Assembly (NCBI RefSeq): GCF_017357825.1
Contig: NZ_CP046072.1
Span: 1,550,001 to 1,614,000, forward strand
DNA from: Sulfurimonas aquatica
Lineage (GTDB): Bacteria; Campylobacterota; Campylobacteria; Campylobacterales; Sulfurimonadaceae
DNA: 64,000 bases
Reading direction: 5' to 3'
Shown here piece by piece: positions 17,932 to 25,719 of the stretch; position 1 is the stretch's first letter, and the number at the start of each line of letters is the position of its first letter. The notes beneath the pieces were generated by a model, which searched no databases, was not told the DNA's origin, and saw nothing but the letters and a program-made list of their open reading frames with translations. The translations under genes were made by a program, and so were the position numbers.

Positions 17932-20200
17932 AGAACTATCCATAAAAGGTATTGTTCAAGGGGTTGGTTTTCGCCCATTTATATATACCTTAGCCTTAGA
18001 GCATGAACTTCATGGTTATGTACTAAATAATTGTAATGGCGTTTATGTTGAAGTAGAAGGCAGACCCTTAGATATAGATAACTTCACTCAAAAGATAAAA
18101 ACAAAACTTCCTATCCTAGCCCGTATTGACTCTCTTAAAATTAAAAATGGAACATTTAAAGAGTATAAAGACTTTAAGATACTTCAGAGTAACCACTCAG
18201 ATACAAAAAGAGCCATAGTCTCGCCTGACATAGCCATCTGTGACAAGTGCCTAAATGAGATGAATTCAAAAGAGAATCGGCGTTACAAATATCCTCTTAT
18301 AAACTGTACGGAGTGTGGACCGCGTTACACTATTATAAACACCCTACCCTATGATAGAAAAAACACCTCTATGTATAAGTTTATTATGTGTAAAAACTGT
18401 CAAGCTGAATATGATAATCCATTAGACAGAAGATACCATGCACAGCCTATTAGCTGTTATGATTGTGGACCATCCATTAGACTTTATGACAATAAAGAGA
18501 CTCTTCTTTGTGAAAAAAACGAGGCTATAGAAGAAATATCTAGATTTTTAAAACAAGGTAAAATTGTCGCTATCAAAGGGATTGGTGGATTTCATATAGT
18601 CTGTGACGCAACAAATGATGAAGCTGTAAAAGACTTACGAATGCGAAAAAAACGCAGTAAAAAACCTTTTGCCGTAATGTTCTCAGATCTTAATAGTGTA
18701 AAAGAGCATACTATCTGTAATGAAAAAGAGAGAGAACTTATAAACTCAAAAGAGAGACCAATAGTTATAGTTGAAAAAAATAGTTCAACTTCTCTCTCAA
18801 ATGAGATCGCACCAGATATAAAAAGATTAGGAGTCATGATTGCCTATACTCCACTGCATCACCTGTTATTTGAACATATCAACTTCCCAATAGTAGCCAC
18901 GAGCGCTAACAGAAGTAATGAGCCAATATATCGCACATTCGAGCAGATAAGAGATAATCTTGGGAGTGTAGTTGACGCTATTTTAGATTTTGATAGAGAG
19001 ATTATAAACGCAGTCGATGATTCGGTTGTTCAAGTTGTAGAAGGCGAAATGCAGACTCTGCGTTTAGGGCGTGGTTACGCTCCACTGAGTATCCCTCTAC
19101 AGAACTCCAACTCTCAAAAAATTCTCGCTGTCGGAGCGCAACAAAAAAGCGCGATTGCACTATCAAATAGCGATGCCGCAATACTTTCTCCTCATATTGG
19201 TGACTTAGAGTCAATTGAATCATTTGAATACTTTGAGAGGACTATAGAAACATTCAAACATTTTTATGATTTTGAGAGTGAAAAAATTATTTGCGATAAA
19301 CATCCCGACTATATGAGCTCTAAATGGGCTAAATCTAAAAATGTAATACATTCAGAAGTACAGCATCACTATGCGCATATCTTAGCCTGTATGATGGAGC
19401 ATGATTTAAAGGAAAAAGTCTTGGCGTTTAGTTTTGATGGAACTGGATATGGAGAGGACAAGATGAATGGCGAAGCCAAAGAGGGTGCCCTGGGGTACAA
19501 GAGTCTCTGGGGTTCAGAGATAATGATATGTGATAGAAACACTACCAAGAGAGTTGGACATATGATGCCCTTACCTCTTTTAGGTTCAAGTTTGTCCATT
19601 AAAGAGCCTCGTCGTATGGCGCTCTCTATGCTGTTTGAGTGTTATGGCTCAGATATAGAAGATAAACTAAACTTAGAACTATTTTCAGATTTTAGCTCAA
19701 ACGAGATAAAGACACTCCATAAAGTTTGGGAGAAAAGACTCAATAGCCCTTTAACTTCATCTATGGGAAGACTCTTTGACATTGTAGCTTCGCTTACTGG
19801 ACTTTTACAAATCACTGATTATGAGGGACAGAGTGGTCTCTTACTAGAATCTTTATGTTTTGATGAAAAAGCTCTGCCATTTAACTATGCCATCTCTAAT
19901 GGTCTGATTGATATCAAGCCTATGATAAAGGAAATTATCACACTCAGTTTAAATGCGACTAAACAAGATATTCCAGATCGTTTTATAAATACTTTAGTAG
20001 CTATTATTAGTGATTTCTCAGACCTTTATCCTAATCTTCCGGTTTTGTTTAGCGGTGGAGTATTTCAAAACAGGACCTTGTTCCAAAGAGTACTCAAACA
20101 ACTAAAGAAGAGATCTCGGGTTTGTTATATGCAAGAAAAGAGCCCAATTAACGATGGTGGGATTGCATTAGGACAGCTTTGTTATGCGCTTTACAACTAA
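17918..20200 (+). CDS. hypF: Carbamoyltransferase HypF
   Basis: HypF turns carbamoyl phosphate and ATP into carbamoyl-adenylate and transfers the carbamoyl group to HypE, giving the cyanide ligands of the active site. Domains in order: acylphosphatase (GIVQGVGFRPF, residues 1-90); two zinc fingers (CDKC...CTECG and CKNC...CYDCG, about 105-185); a YrdC domain (KKRSKKPFAVMF); a Kae1-like domain with HHYAH, SFDGTGYGED and LFSGGVFQNRTLF. The start is TTG at 17918 or GTG at 17924, both inside hydE. About 14 extra residues (KMNGEAKEGALGYK) interrupt the loop after GTGYGED, where other HypF proteins continue directly to the LWGGE-like sequence; they coincide with a 30-bp repeat. Confidence 0.94.
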   Translation: MGVNRELSIKGIVQGVGFRPFIYTLALEHELHGYVLNNCNGVYVEVEGRPLDIDNFTQKIKTKLPILARIDSLKIKNGTFKEYKDFKILQSNHSDTKRAIVSPDIAICDKCLNEMNSKENRRYKYPLINCTECGPRYTIINTLPYDRKNTSMYKFIMCKNCQAEYDNPLDRRYHAQPISCYDCGPSIRLYDNKETLLCEKNEAIEEISRFLKQGKIVAIKGIGGFHIVCDATNDEAVKDLRMRKKRSKKPFAVMFSDLNSVKEHTICNEKERELINSKERPIVIVEKNSSTSLSNEIAPDIKRLGVMIAYTPLHHLLFEHINFPIVATSANRSNEPIYRTFEQIRDNLGSVVDAILDFDREIINAVDDSVVQVVEGEMQTLRLGRGYAPLSIPLQNSNSQKILAVGAQQKSAIALSNSDAAILSPHIGDLESIESFEYFERTIETFKHFYDFESEKIICDKHPDYMSSKWAKSKNVIHSEVQHHYAHILACMMEHDLKEKVLAFSFDGTGYGEDKMNGEAKEGALGYKSLWGSEIMICDRNTTKRVGHMMPLPLLGSSLSIKEPRRMALSMLFECYGSDIEDKLNLELFSDFSSNEIKTLHKVWEKRLNSPLTSSMGRLFDIVASLTGLLQITDYEGQSGLLLESLCFDEKALPFNYAISNGLIDIKPMIKEIITLSLNATKQDIPDRFINTLVAIISDFSDLYPNLPVLFSGGVFQNRTLFQRVLKQLKKRSRVCYMQEKSPINDGGIALGQLCYALYN
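19466..19495 (+). repeat. 30-bp element, copy 1 (inside hypF)
   Basis: This stretch matches 21970-21999 at 27 of 30 bases: a 13-base block AATGGCGAAGCCA, AGAGG, and CCCTGGGG are identical. It is read in the same frame in both genes (NGEA-K/R-E-G/A-A/P-LG). It contains a TGGC-GAA-GCCA hairpin. In HypF it falls in an extra loop. This suggests a small dispersed sequence tolerated in coding regions. Confidence 0.6.
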
Positions 20201-20246
20201 TATTGATTAATCAGAGATTATTTAGCTTAGTTTTAAAAAAAGAATC

Positions 20247-20252
20247 TATAAT
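20247..20252 (+). promoter_or_regulatory. -10 box before the nickel permease gene
   Basis: TATAAT lies 41 bases before the ATG at 20293 in a 92-base AT-rich gap with upstream A/T tracts. It could give the nicO-hypBCDEA genes their own promoter in addition to read-through from hydA. Confidence 0.45.
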
Positions 20253-20292
20253 AGTAATAGATTAATAATTTAAGAAATCAGGAAAATATTTT

Positions 20293-20931
20293 ATGGAATT
20301 AGGTTTAATGATTATATTTTGGTACGGAGTCTTACATGCGTTTGCTCCTGATCACCTTAGTGTTATTGCCGATTTTTCTATTGGTAAAAGTATGAGAAAA
20401 ACCTTTTTAATTACTATCGCATTTGCCATAGGCCATGGATTGATGCTTTTTCTATTTGCTAAACTATTTAGCATTATAGAAATTCCCGCTCAACTTACAG
20501 AGTATGGAGACATTATCTCTTCTATGGTTATCATCAGTATTGGTTTATACCTAATCTATATGGCCCTCTCTAACCGCATTCACCTCAAAATACATGAGCA
20601 TAATGGCGAAAAACATACGCATATTTGGTTTGGATCAGAACACTCTCATGATAAAAAAGAGACCCTCTCCGTATTAAGCATTGGAGCGCTTATGGGTATT
20701 GGTGGAGTGCGTGGCATGCTTGTTACTTTAGGGATGATAGAATCAAGTAGTATCGACTTGAGCGTGATAGGGGTTTTTGTTTTAGGAGTTTCTTCTATCT
20801 TTTTACTCTTTGGAATGGTAATTTTATATGTCAATAAGAGATTTTTAACTTCAATAAAAAACGTAAGACGAGTTTTCGCCACAGCTGGTCTTATTTCACT
20901 CGCTGCTGGTAGCAGTATGATTTTAGGATAA
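20293..20931 (+). CDS. Nickel/cobalt permease-like membrane protein (NicO/NiCoT family)
   Basis: A 212-aa polytopic inner-membrane protein. The first helix has HAFAPDH at residues 15-21, the His-x4-Asp-His signature of NiCoT/RcnA/UreH-type nickel and cobalt transporters. A histidine-rich cytoplasmic loop follows around residues 97-118 (HEHNGEKHTH, SEHSHD), then further helices. Its place between hypF and hypB suggests that it supplies nickel for the two hydrogenases. It is shorter than classical NiCoT proteins (about 330 aa), so the direction and metal are not certain. AGGAAAA precedes the start. Confidence 0.75.
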   Translation: MELGLMIIFWYGVLHAFAPDHLSVIADFSIGKSMRKTFLITIAFAIGHGLMLFLFAKLFSIIEIPAQLTEYGDIISSMVIISIGLYLIYMALSNRIHLKIHEHNGEKHTHIWFGSEHSHDKKETLSVLSIGALMGIGGVRGMLVTLGMIESSSIDLSVIGVFVLGVSSIFLLFGMVILYVNKRFLTSIKNVRRVFATAGLISLAAGSSMILG

Positions 20932-20941
20932 AGGAAAAACT

Positions 20942-21706
20942 ATGTGTAAAGATTGCGGATGTAGCATAACGGAGCATACACACGCTCACGAACATAACCA
21001 CTCACACAAACACCATGAGGCTCATGAAATGCTTCATCATAACCCTCAGTTAAATGATAAAAAAACTATAGAGGTCATCACAAAGATACTAGATAAAAAT
21101 GACCATGAAGCGGGACATAATCGTGCCCACTTTGATTCACATGGAGTCCTTGCCATAAACCTGATGAGTTCACCTGGTAGTGGGAAAACGACTCTACTAG
21201 AGAAGATGCATGACATAGCAGGTTTTAAATATGGCGTTATAGAGGGTGACTTAGAGACGTCGCGAGATGCAGATAGACTAAAAGCAAAGGGGATAGACGC
21301 TTACCAGATTCAAACGGGAAGCGCATGTCATCTTGATGCGTTTATGGTTCACAAAGGCCTTCACGCGATGGACCTAGAGAAGATAGACGTATGTTTCATT
21401 GAGAACGTTGGAAACCTTGTGTGTCCCGCAAGTTATGACGTTGGGAGTCACTTAAACATAGTGCTTGTCTCAATTCCTGAGGGAGAAGACAAAATAGCAA
21501 AGTACCCGGTAATGTTTAGACAAGCGGATTTGATTCTCTTTACAAAAACGGACCTTCTTCCTCATTTTGAGTATGATATACAAAGAGAAAAAGAAGAAGC
21601 TAGAAAAATAAAACCTAACGTAGACATACTAGAGGTCAATATAAAAGACGAAGCTTCAATTAAAAAAGTTGCTGATTGGATTAAATTTAAAGTGGAGATG
21701 CGTTAA
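20942..21706 (+). CDS. hypB: Nickel-inserting GTPase HypB
   Basis: HypB delivers nickel to the large subunit in a GTP-dependent step with HypA. The 254-aa protein starts with the high-affinity site CxxCGC (MCKDCGC). A His-rich stretch follows (THAHEHNHSHKHHEAHE), which can store nickel, then the G domain with P-loop SSPGSGKTT at residues 76-84, switch residues EGDLETSRDADR, GSACHLD with the G-domain metal Cys/His, and FTKTDLLPH as the NKxD-like motif. It sits 10 bases after the permease gene with a good ribosome binding site. Confidence 0.95.
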   Translation: MCKDCGCSITEHTHAHEHNHSHKHHEAHEMLHHNPQLNDKKTIEVITKILDKNDHEAGHNRAHFDSHGVLAINLMSSPGSGKTTLLEKMHDIAGFKYGVIEGDLETSRDADRLKAKGIDAYQIQTGSACHLDAFMVHKGLHAMDLEKIDVCFIENVGNLVCPASYDVGSHLNIVLVSIPEGEDKIAKYPVMFRQADLILFTKTDLLPHFEYDIQREKEEARKIKPNVDILEVNIKDEASIKKVADWIKFKVEMR

Positions 21707-22032
21707 TGTGCTTGTCAATTCCCTCTAAAATCATTGAAATAGATGAAGACAATAACGCCACAGTCGACACTATGGGAGTTAAACGCCAAGTAAGTTTAGA
21801 CCTGATGGGTGATGATGTCGGTGTTGGAGATTACATCTTAATTCACGTAGGTTTTGCTATGAATAAGATTGATGAAAAAGACGCCCTTGATAGTCTCGAA
21901 CTCTATGCTGAGATAGTTGAAAAAATGGAAGAAGAAGAGAAGAGACAGCTTATTGAAGATGAGAAGGTAAATGGCGAAGCCAGAGAGGCTCCCCTGGGGG
22001 ATGACAACTGTTCAAATCGAGGGCAATCTTGA
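21706..22032 (+). CDS. hypC: Hydrogenase maturation chaperone HypC, with C-terminal extension
   Basis: HypC holds the Fe(CN)2CO group with HypD and passes it to the large subunit. It begins MCLSIPSKI, with the essential Cys2, followed by the OB-like core (VDTMGVKRQVSL, GDYILIHVGFAM). The 108-aa protein is longer than the usual 75-95 aa. The last 30 residues are Glu-rich and then contain NGEAREAPLG, encoded by the second copy of a 30-bp repeat. The start shares one base with the hypB stop (TAATG), and the stop overlaps the hypD start (TTGA). Confidence 0.94.
   Translation: MCLSIPSKIIEIDEDNNATVDTMGVKRQVSLDLMGDDVGVGDYILIHVGFAMNKIDEKDALDSLELYAEIVEKMEEEEKRQLIEDEKVNGEAREAPLGDDNCSNRGQS
21970..21999 (+). 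repeat. 30-bp element, copy 2 (inside hypC)
   Basis: Second copy of the element at 19466-19495 (27/30 identical), close to the 3' end of hypC and in the same reading frame as in hypF. It encodes part of a C-terminal extension beyond the HypC core, so it is unlikely to be required for HypC function. Confidence 0.6.
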
Positions 22033-23147
22033 ACCTTAAACTCAAAGACCTTTATAGTGCTTTTAGAGATCCAAAAACTATAAGAGCTTTAGCGGGTGAG
22101 ATCAATAAAGAGGCACTCAAGTTAAAAGAGCCTTTATATATCATGGAAGTTTGTGGCGGTCACACTCATACCATTATGAAGTATGGTCTTAAACAGCTTT
22201 TACCTCGTAGTATAGAGTTTATCCATGGACCGGGTTGTCCCGTTTGTATCATGCCAAAAGAGAGGATTGATCATGCCATAGCGTTGGCTAACGTAGAAAA
22301 CGCAATACTCCTTACATTGGGAGATATGATCAGAGTCCCGGGCTCAAAAACTTCTCTAGCAGAGGAGCGCTCACATGGCTGTGATATAAGAGCACTCTAC
22401 TCTCCCGTTGACGCGATTAAAGTTGCAGAGGAGAATCCTGATAAAAAAGTTATATTTTTTGCCATAGGATTTGAGACTACTACACCAATGACGGCCGCTC
22501 TACTCCAAATGGTAGAAAAGAAAAAATTAACAAACCTCTACTTTCACATAAATCACGTACTTGTTCCACCAGCTATTGAAGCGATTATGCAAGATGGTCA
22601 AGCAAAAATAAACGCATTCATAGGTCCATCTCACGTTAGCGTGATTAGTGGAGCAAAAATATACCTTCCTCTGCCAGAAAAATACAATACTCCCGTGAGC
22701 GTAAGCGGTTTTGAACCTGTTGATGTAATGCAAGCAATTTTGATGATTGTAAAACAAAAAAATGAGAATCGTGCCGAAGTAGAGATTCAATACTCTCGTG
22801 CTGTAAGCTTAGAGGGAAATACTAAAGCTCAAAAGCTCATAGAACACTATATGCAGCCAAGAGGTCACTTTAGATGGCGAGGCATTGGCGATATAGCTGA
22901 TAGCGCCTTAGAGCTAAGAGAGCAGTACTCTAAGTATGATGCAGAAAAAGTGTTTGCAGACATACTCCCAACTGAGCCTATAGACGACCATAAACTATGC
23001 ATCTGTGGAACCATTTTAAAAGGTCTTGCTAAACCTAACGACTGTAAAGTATTTGGAACCGCTTGTACGCCTAAAACACCACTTGGAAGCTGCATGGTTA
23101 GTAGTGAAGGCGCATGTAACGCTTATTATAGATTTGGAGAGATTTAA
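22029..23147 (+). CDS. hypD: Fe-S scaffold protein HypD
   Basis: HypD carries a [4Fe-4S] cluster and, with HypC, assembles the Fe(CN)2CO unit. The 372-aa protein has all family motifs: EVCGGHTHTIMKYG, FIHGPGCPVC, GFETTTPMTA, and the C-terminal cysteine set CICG...FGTACTP...GSCMVSSEGACNAYY. The start is TTG at 22029, overlapping the hypC stop by four bases. The stop is directly followed by hypE. Confidence 0.95.
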   Translation: MNLKLKDLYSAFRDPKTIRALAGEINKEALKLKEPLYIMEVCGGHTHTIMKYGLKQLLPRSIEFIHGPGCPVCIMPKERIDHAIALANVENAILLTLGDMIRVPGSKTSLAEERSHGCDIRALYSPVDAIKVAEENPDKKVIFFAIGFETTTPMTAALLQMVEKKKLTNLYFHINHVLVPPAIEAIMQDGQAKINAFIGPSHVSVISGAKIYLPLPEKYNTPVSVSGFEPVDVMQAILMIVKQKNENRAEVEIQYSRAVSLEGNTKAQKLIEHYMQPRGHFRWRGIGDIADSALELREQYSKYDAEKVFADILPTEPIDDHKLCICGTILKGLAKPNDCKVFGTACTPKTPLGSCMVSSEGACNAYYRFGEI

Positions 23148-24146
23148 ATGAAAACTATTCAACTATCTCATGGTGGCGGTGGAGAAGAGACAAATGATCT
23201 CATAAGTGACCTATTCTACAAGCACTTTAGTAATGAGATACTTCTAAAGGCTGAAGATGCGGCTATTTTACATATAAATGAGACTATCGCGTTTACAACG
23301 GATAGCTTTACGGTGAGTCCCATATTCTTTAAAGGTGGCGACATCGGTAAACTTGCAATTGCGGGAACTGTAAACGACCTCGCCATGATGGGAGCAAAAC
23401 CACTCTACCTTAGCTCTTCGTTTATTATCGAAGAGGGTTTTTCATTTAAAGAGCTTGAGAGAATCGTTATAACAATGAAAAATGAACTTGCTAAGAGTGG
23501 AGCTAAAATAGTCTGTGGTGATACAAAAGTTGTTCCAAAAGGCTCACTCGATAAAATCTTCATAAATACCGCAGGCATAGGAGCACTTAAAACAGATGGC
23601 ATCTCCGCTCACAATATACAAGAGGGAGACGCCATCATCGTCTCTAGAGATTTTGGAAGACATGGAGCTACGATATTAGCGGCACGTGAAGGAATAGAGT
23701 TAGATAGTGATTTAGAGAGTGACTGTGAGACTCTATGGCCTGCCGTTGAAGCTCTTATAAACTCTGGCATTAAAGTAAACGCTCTAAGAGACGCAACCCG
23801 CGGTGGTTTAGCAGCTGTTTTAAATGAGTGGGCTCTTAGTTCAAACGTCTGTATAGAAGTAGAGGAAGAAAAACTTCCCGTATGTGATGAAGTTCAGGGA
23901 ATATGCGAAATGCTTGGTTTTGAAGCGTATGACTTTGCAAATGAGGGAACTTTTATTTTATCTGTAAGTAAAGATGACGTAGAGAAGGTCTTAGATGTTT
24001 TAAAAGAGTTTGACTTTAGTTCAAACGCGACATATATAGGTAGCGTTACCAATGAAAAACCAAAAAAAGTCATACTCCATTCAGCATGGGGAAGTCGTCG
24101 TTACCTAGAGTTACCAAAAGGCGAACTACTCCCGAGGATTTGTTAA
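23148..24146 (+). CDS. hypE: Carbamoyl dehydratase HypE
   Basis: HypE dehydrates the carbamoyl group on its C-terminal cysteine to a thiocyanate, the source of the CN ligands. The 332-aa protein belongs to the PurM/ThiL fold. It has LSHGGGGEETNDLI at the start, the ATP-binding DSFTVSPIFFKGGDIGKLA region, DATRGGLAAVLNE, and ends with the conserved PRIC, whose cysteine is the reaction site. There is no space between hypD stop and hypE start. Confidence 0.95.
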   Translation: MKTIQLSHGGGGEETNDLISDLFYKHFSNEILLKAEDAAILHINETIAFTTDSFTVSPIFFKGGDIGKLAIAGTVNDLAMMGAKPLYLSSSFIIEEGFSFKELERIVITMKNELAKSGAKIVCGDTKVVPKGSLDKIFINTAGIGALKTDGISAHNIQEGDAIIVSRDFGRHGATILAAREGIELDSDLESDCETLWPAVEALINSGIKVNALRDATRGGLAAVLNEWALSSNVCIEVEEEKLPVCDEVQGICEMLGFEAYDFANEGTFILSVSKDDVEKVLDVLKEFDFSSNATYIGSVTNEKPKKVILHSAWGSRRYLELPKGELLPRIC

Positions 24147-24488
24147 ATGCATGAGTACTCTATAGTTCAAGCTCTCATAGAACAGTGTGAGGATCATGTT
24201 AGAGAAAATGATGCTATCAAAGTCACTAAGGTTGTCATTAAAATTGGAAAAATGAGCGGAGTTGAGCCCCATCTTTTAGAGACGGCGTTTGAGACCTTTA
24301 AAGAAAATGGCGTTTGTGATGGCGCTGCGTTTATTATGAATATACAGCCACTAACAATAGAATGTAATAAGTGCAGTCTTACAACAGAACTTACAGATAT
24401 TTACTACCGTTGTCCAGAGTGTGAGAGTCTCGATGTAAAAGTTATAGATGGCGAAGATATGTATTTAATGCAATTAGAGTTAGAATAA
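24147..24488 (+). CDS. hypA: Nickel chaperone HypA
   Basis: HypA binds nickel at its N-terminus and passes it on with HypB. It starts MHEYSIVQALI, with the nickel-binding His2 and the following Glu. A zinc domain is made by CNKC and CPEC near residues 74-94. The length, 113 aa, is standard. It starts directly after the hypE stop and closes the hyp operon. Confidence 0.95.
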   Translation: MHEYSIVQALIEQCEDHVRENDAIKVTKVVIKIGKMSGVEPHLLETAFETFKENGVCDGAAFIMNIQPLTIECNKCSLTTELTDIYYRCPECESLDVKVIDGEDMYLMQLELE

Positions 24489-24510
24489 AAAAGTAGGAGA
24501 ATACTAGCAG

Positions 24511-25710
24511 ATGGAAGTTCATGATTTTTTCTTAACACTTTTTTTAATTTTAATAGTAGCAAGATTTTTAGGTGAGTTATTTGCGAGGATTGGTATACCT
24601 TCAGTTCTTGGAGAGCTCTTTGCAGGAATACTATTAGGCTCATCAATTTTAGGCATAGTACAACCTACTGAAGTTTTAAAAATATTAGCTGAAATAGGTA
24701 TCATTCTGCTTCTCTTTGAAGTAGGTATAGAAACAGACTATACTAGGCTCAAAAATGCCGGTAAAAAATCTTTTGTTGTAGCTATTCTTGGTGTTATTCT
24801 GCCTTTTGTATTTGGATTTTTAACTTCTTATTATATTTTTGAATTATCCTTTGACATATCTTTATTTATAAGTGGTACCTTAACGGCCACTAGTATTGGA
24901 ATCACCGTTAGAGTACTCAAAGACATTAAAATGGAAAATACAAATATAGCCCATATTGTCATTGGTGCAGCAGTTATAGATGATATTATAGGAATTATAC
25001 TATTAGTATTTATTTATGATTTTTCCATCTCACATGAAACTAGCTACCAACATACCCTCTCAGTAACGTTTATGGTTCTTGCCTTTTTAGTACTAGCTCC
25101 GATTTTAGCAAGAATATTATCTTATATTATCGAAAGATTTCATGGAAAAGATTTAGTGCCAGGCTATATTCCAACTATCATCATATCTCTTATATTACTC
25201 TTTTCATACTTTTCACATTTAGTGGGAGCCCCTGCTATCTTAGGTTCATTTGCAGCTGGAATAGCGCTTTCACGTAGATTTTTCTTACCTTTTGGTGCTT
25301 TTTTAAGTACTAGCGACGGATTACTGAGCGAAGTCAAAAAAAGTATGACACCAATCATTCAAATATTTACACCTATATTTTTCGTTATGGTTGGATTGTC
25401 CGTTGATTTGAGCACCATAGATTTCACATCATCCTATTTTTGGACTATGGCTATTTCTTTCATTTTTATAGCTTTTATAAGTAAGTTCCTCGGAGCTTTT
25501 TTTATTTTTCAAAAGTCTATAAGAAATAATACTATCATTGGTATATCAATGATACCAAGAGGTGAAGTTGGCCTCATCTTTGCTGAGATGGGAAGAGTAA
25601 ATGGGATATTAGCAAATGACATTTATGCAATTCTTATTTTTGTAATTATAGTTACCACTGTAATACCTCCATTTTTATTAAAAAAATACTTCAAAGTTGA
25701 ATGTGTTTAA
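24511..25710 (+). CDS. CPA2-family cation/proton antiporter (KefB/Na+:H+ type)
   Basis: A 399-aa protein of about twelve membrane helices and almost no soluble part. The start FLGELFARIGIPSVLGELFAG, then IGIILLLFEVGIETDY, AAVIDDIIGIILL (with the central Asp-Asp) and IPRGEVGLIFAE-like sequence near the end, define the CPA2 transporter family. It exchanges protons for Na+ or K+. It has no TrkA-N domain, unlike KefB/C. AGGAGA precedes the ATG. It lies 22 bases after hypA, so it may be co-transcribed with the hydrogenase genes, and it converges on the second hydrogenase operon with only 9 bases between stops. Confidence 0.88.
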   Translation: MEVHDFFLTLFLILIVARFLGELFARIGIPSVLGELFAGILLGSSILGIVQPTEVLKILAEIGIILLLFEVGIETDYTRLKNAGKKSFVVAILGVILPFVFGFLTSYYIFELSFDISLFISGTLTATSIGITVRVLKDIKMENTNIAHIVIGAAVIDDIIGIILLVFIYDFSISHETSYQHTLSVTFMVLAFLVLAPILARILSYIIERFHGKDLVPGYIPTIIISLILLFSYFSHLVGAPAILGSFAAGIALSRRFFLPFGAFLSTSDGLLSEVKKSMTPIIQIFTPIFFVMVGLSVDLSTIDFTSSYFWTMAISFIFIAFISKFLGAFFIFQKSIRNNTIIGISMIPRGEVGLIFAEMGRVNGILANDIYAILIFVIIVTTVIPPFLLKKYFKVECV

Positions 25711-25719
25711 TAAAATTCT

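Noticed and set aside
19466-21999. The repeated 30-bp element as a selenocysteine insertion (SECIS) structure.
   Set aside because: No in-frame TGA precedes it in hypF or hypC, and its position and fold do not fit a bacterial SECIS element.
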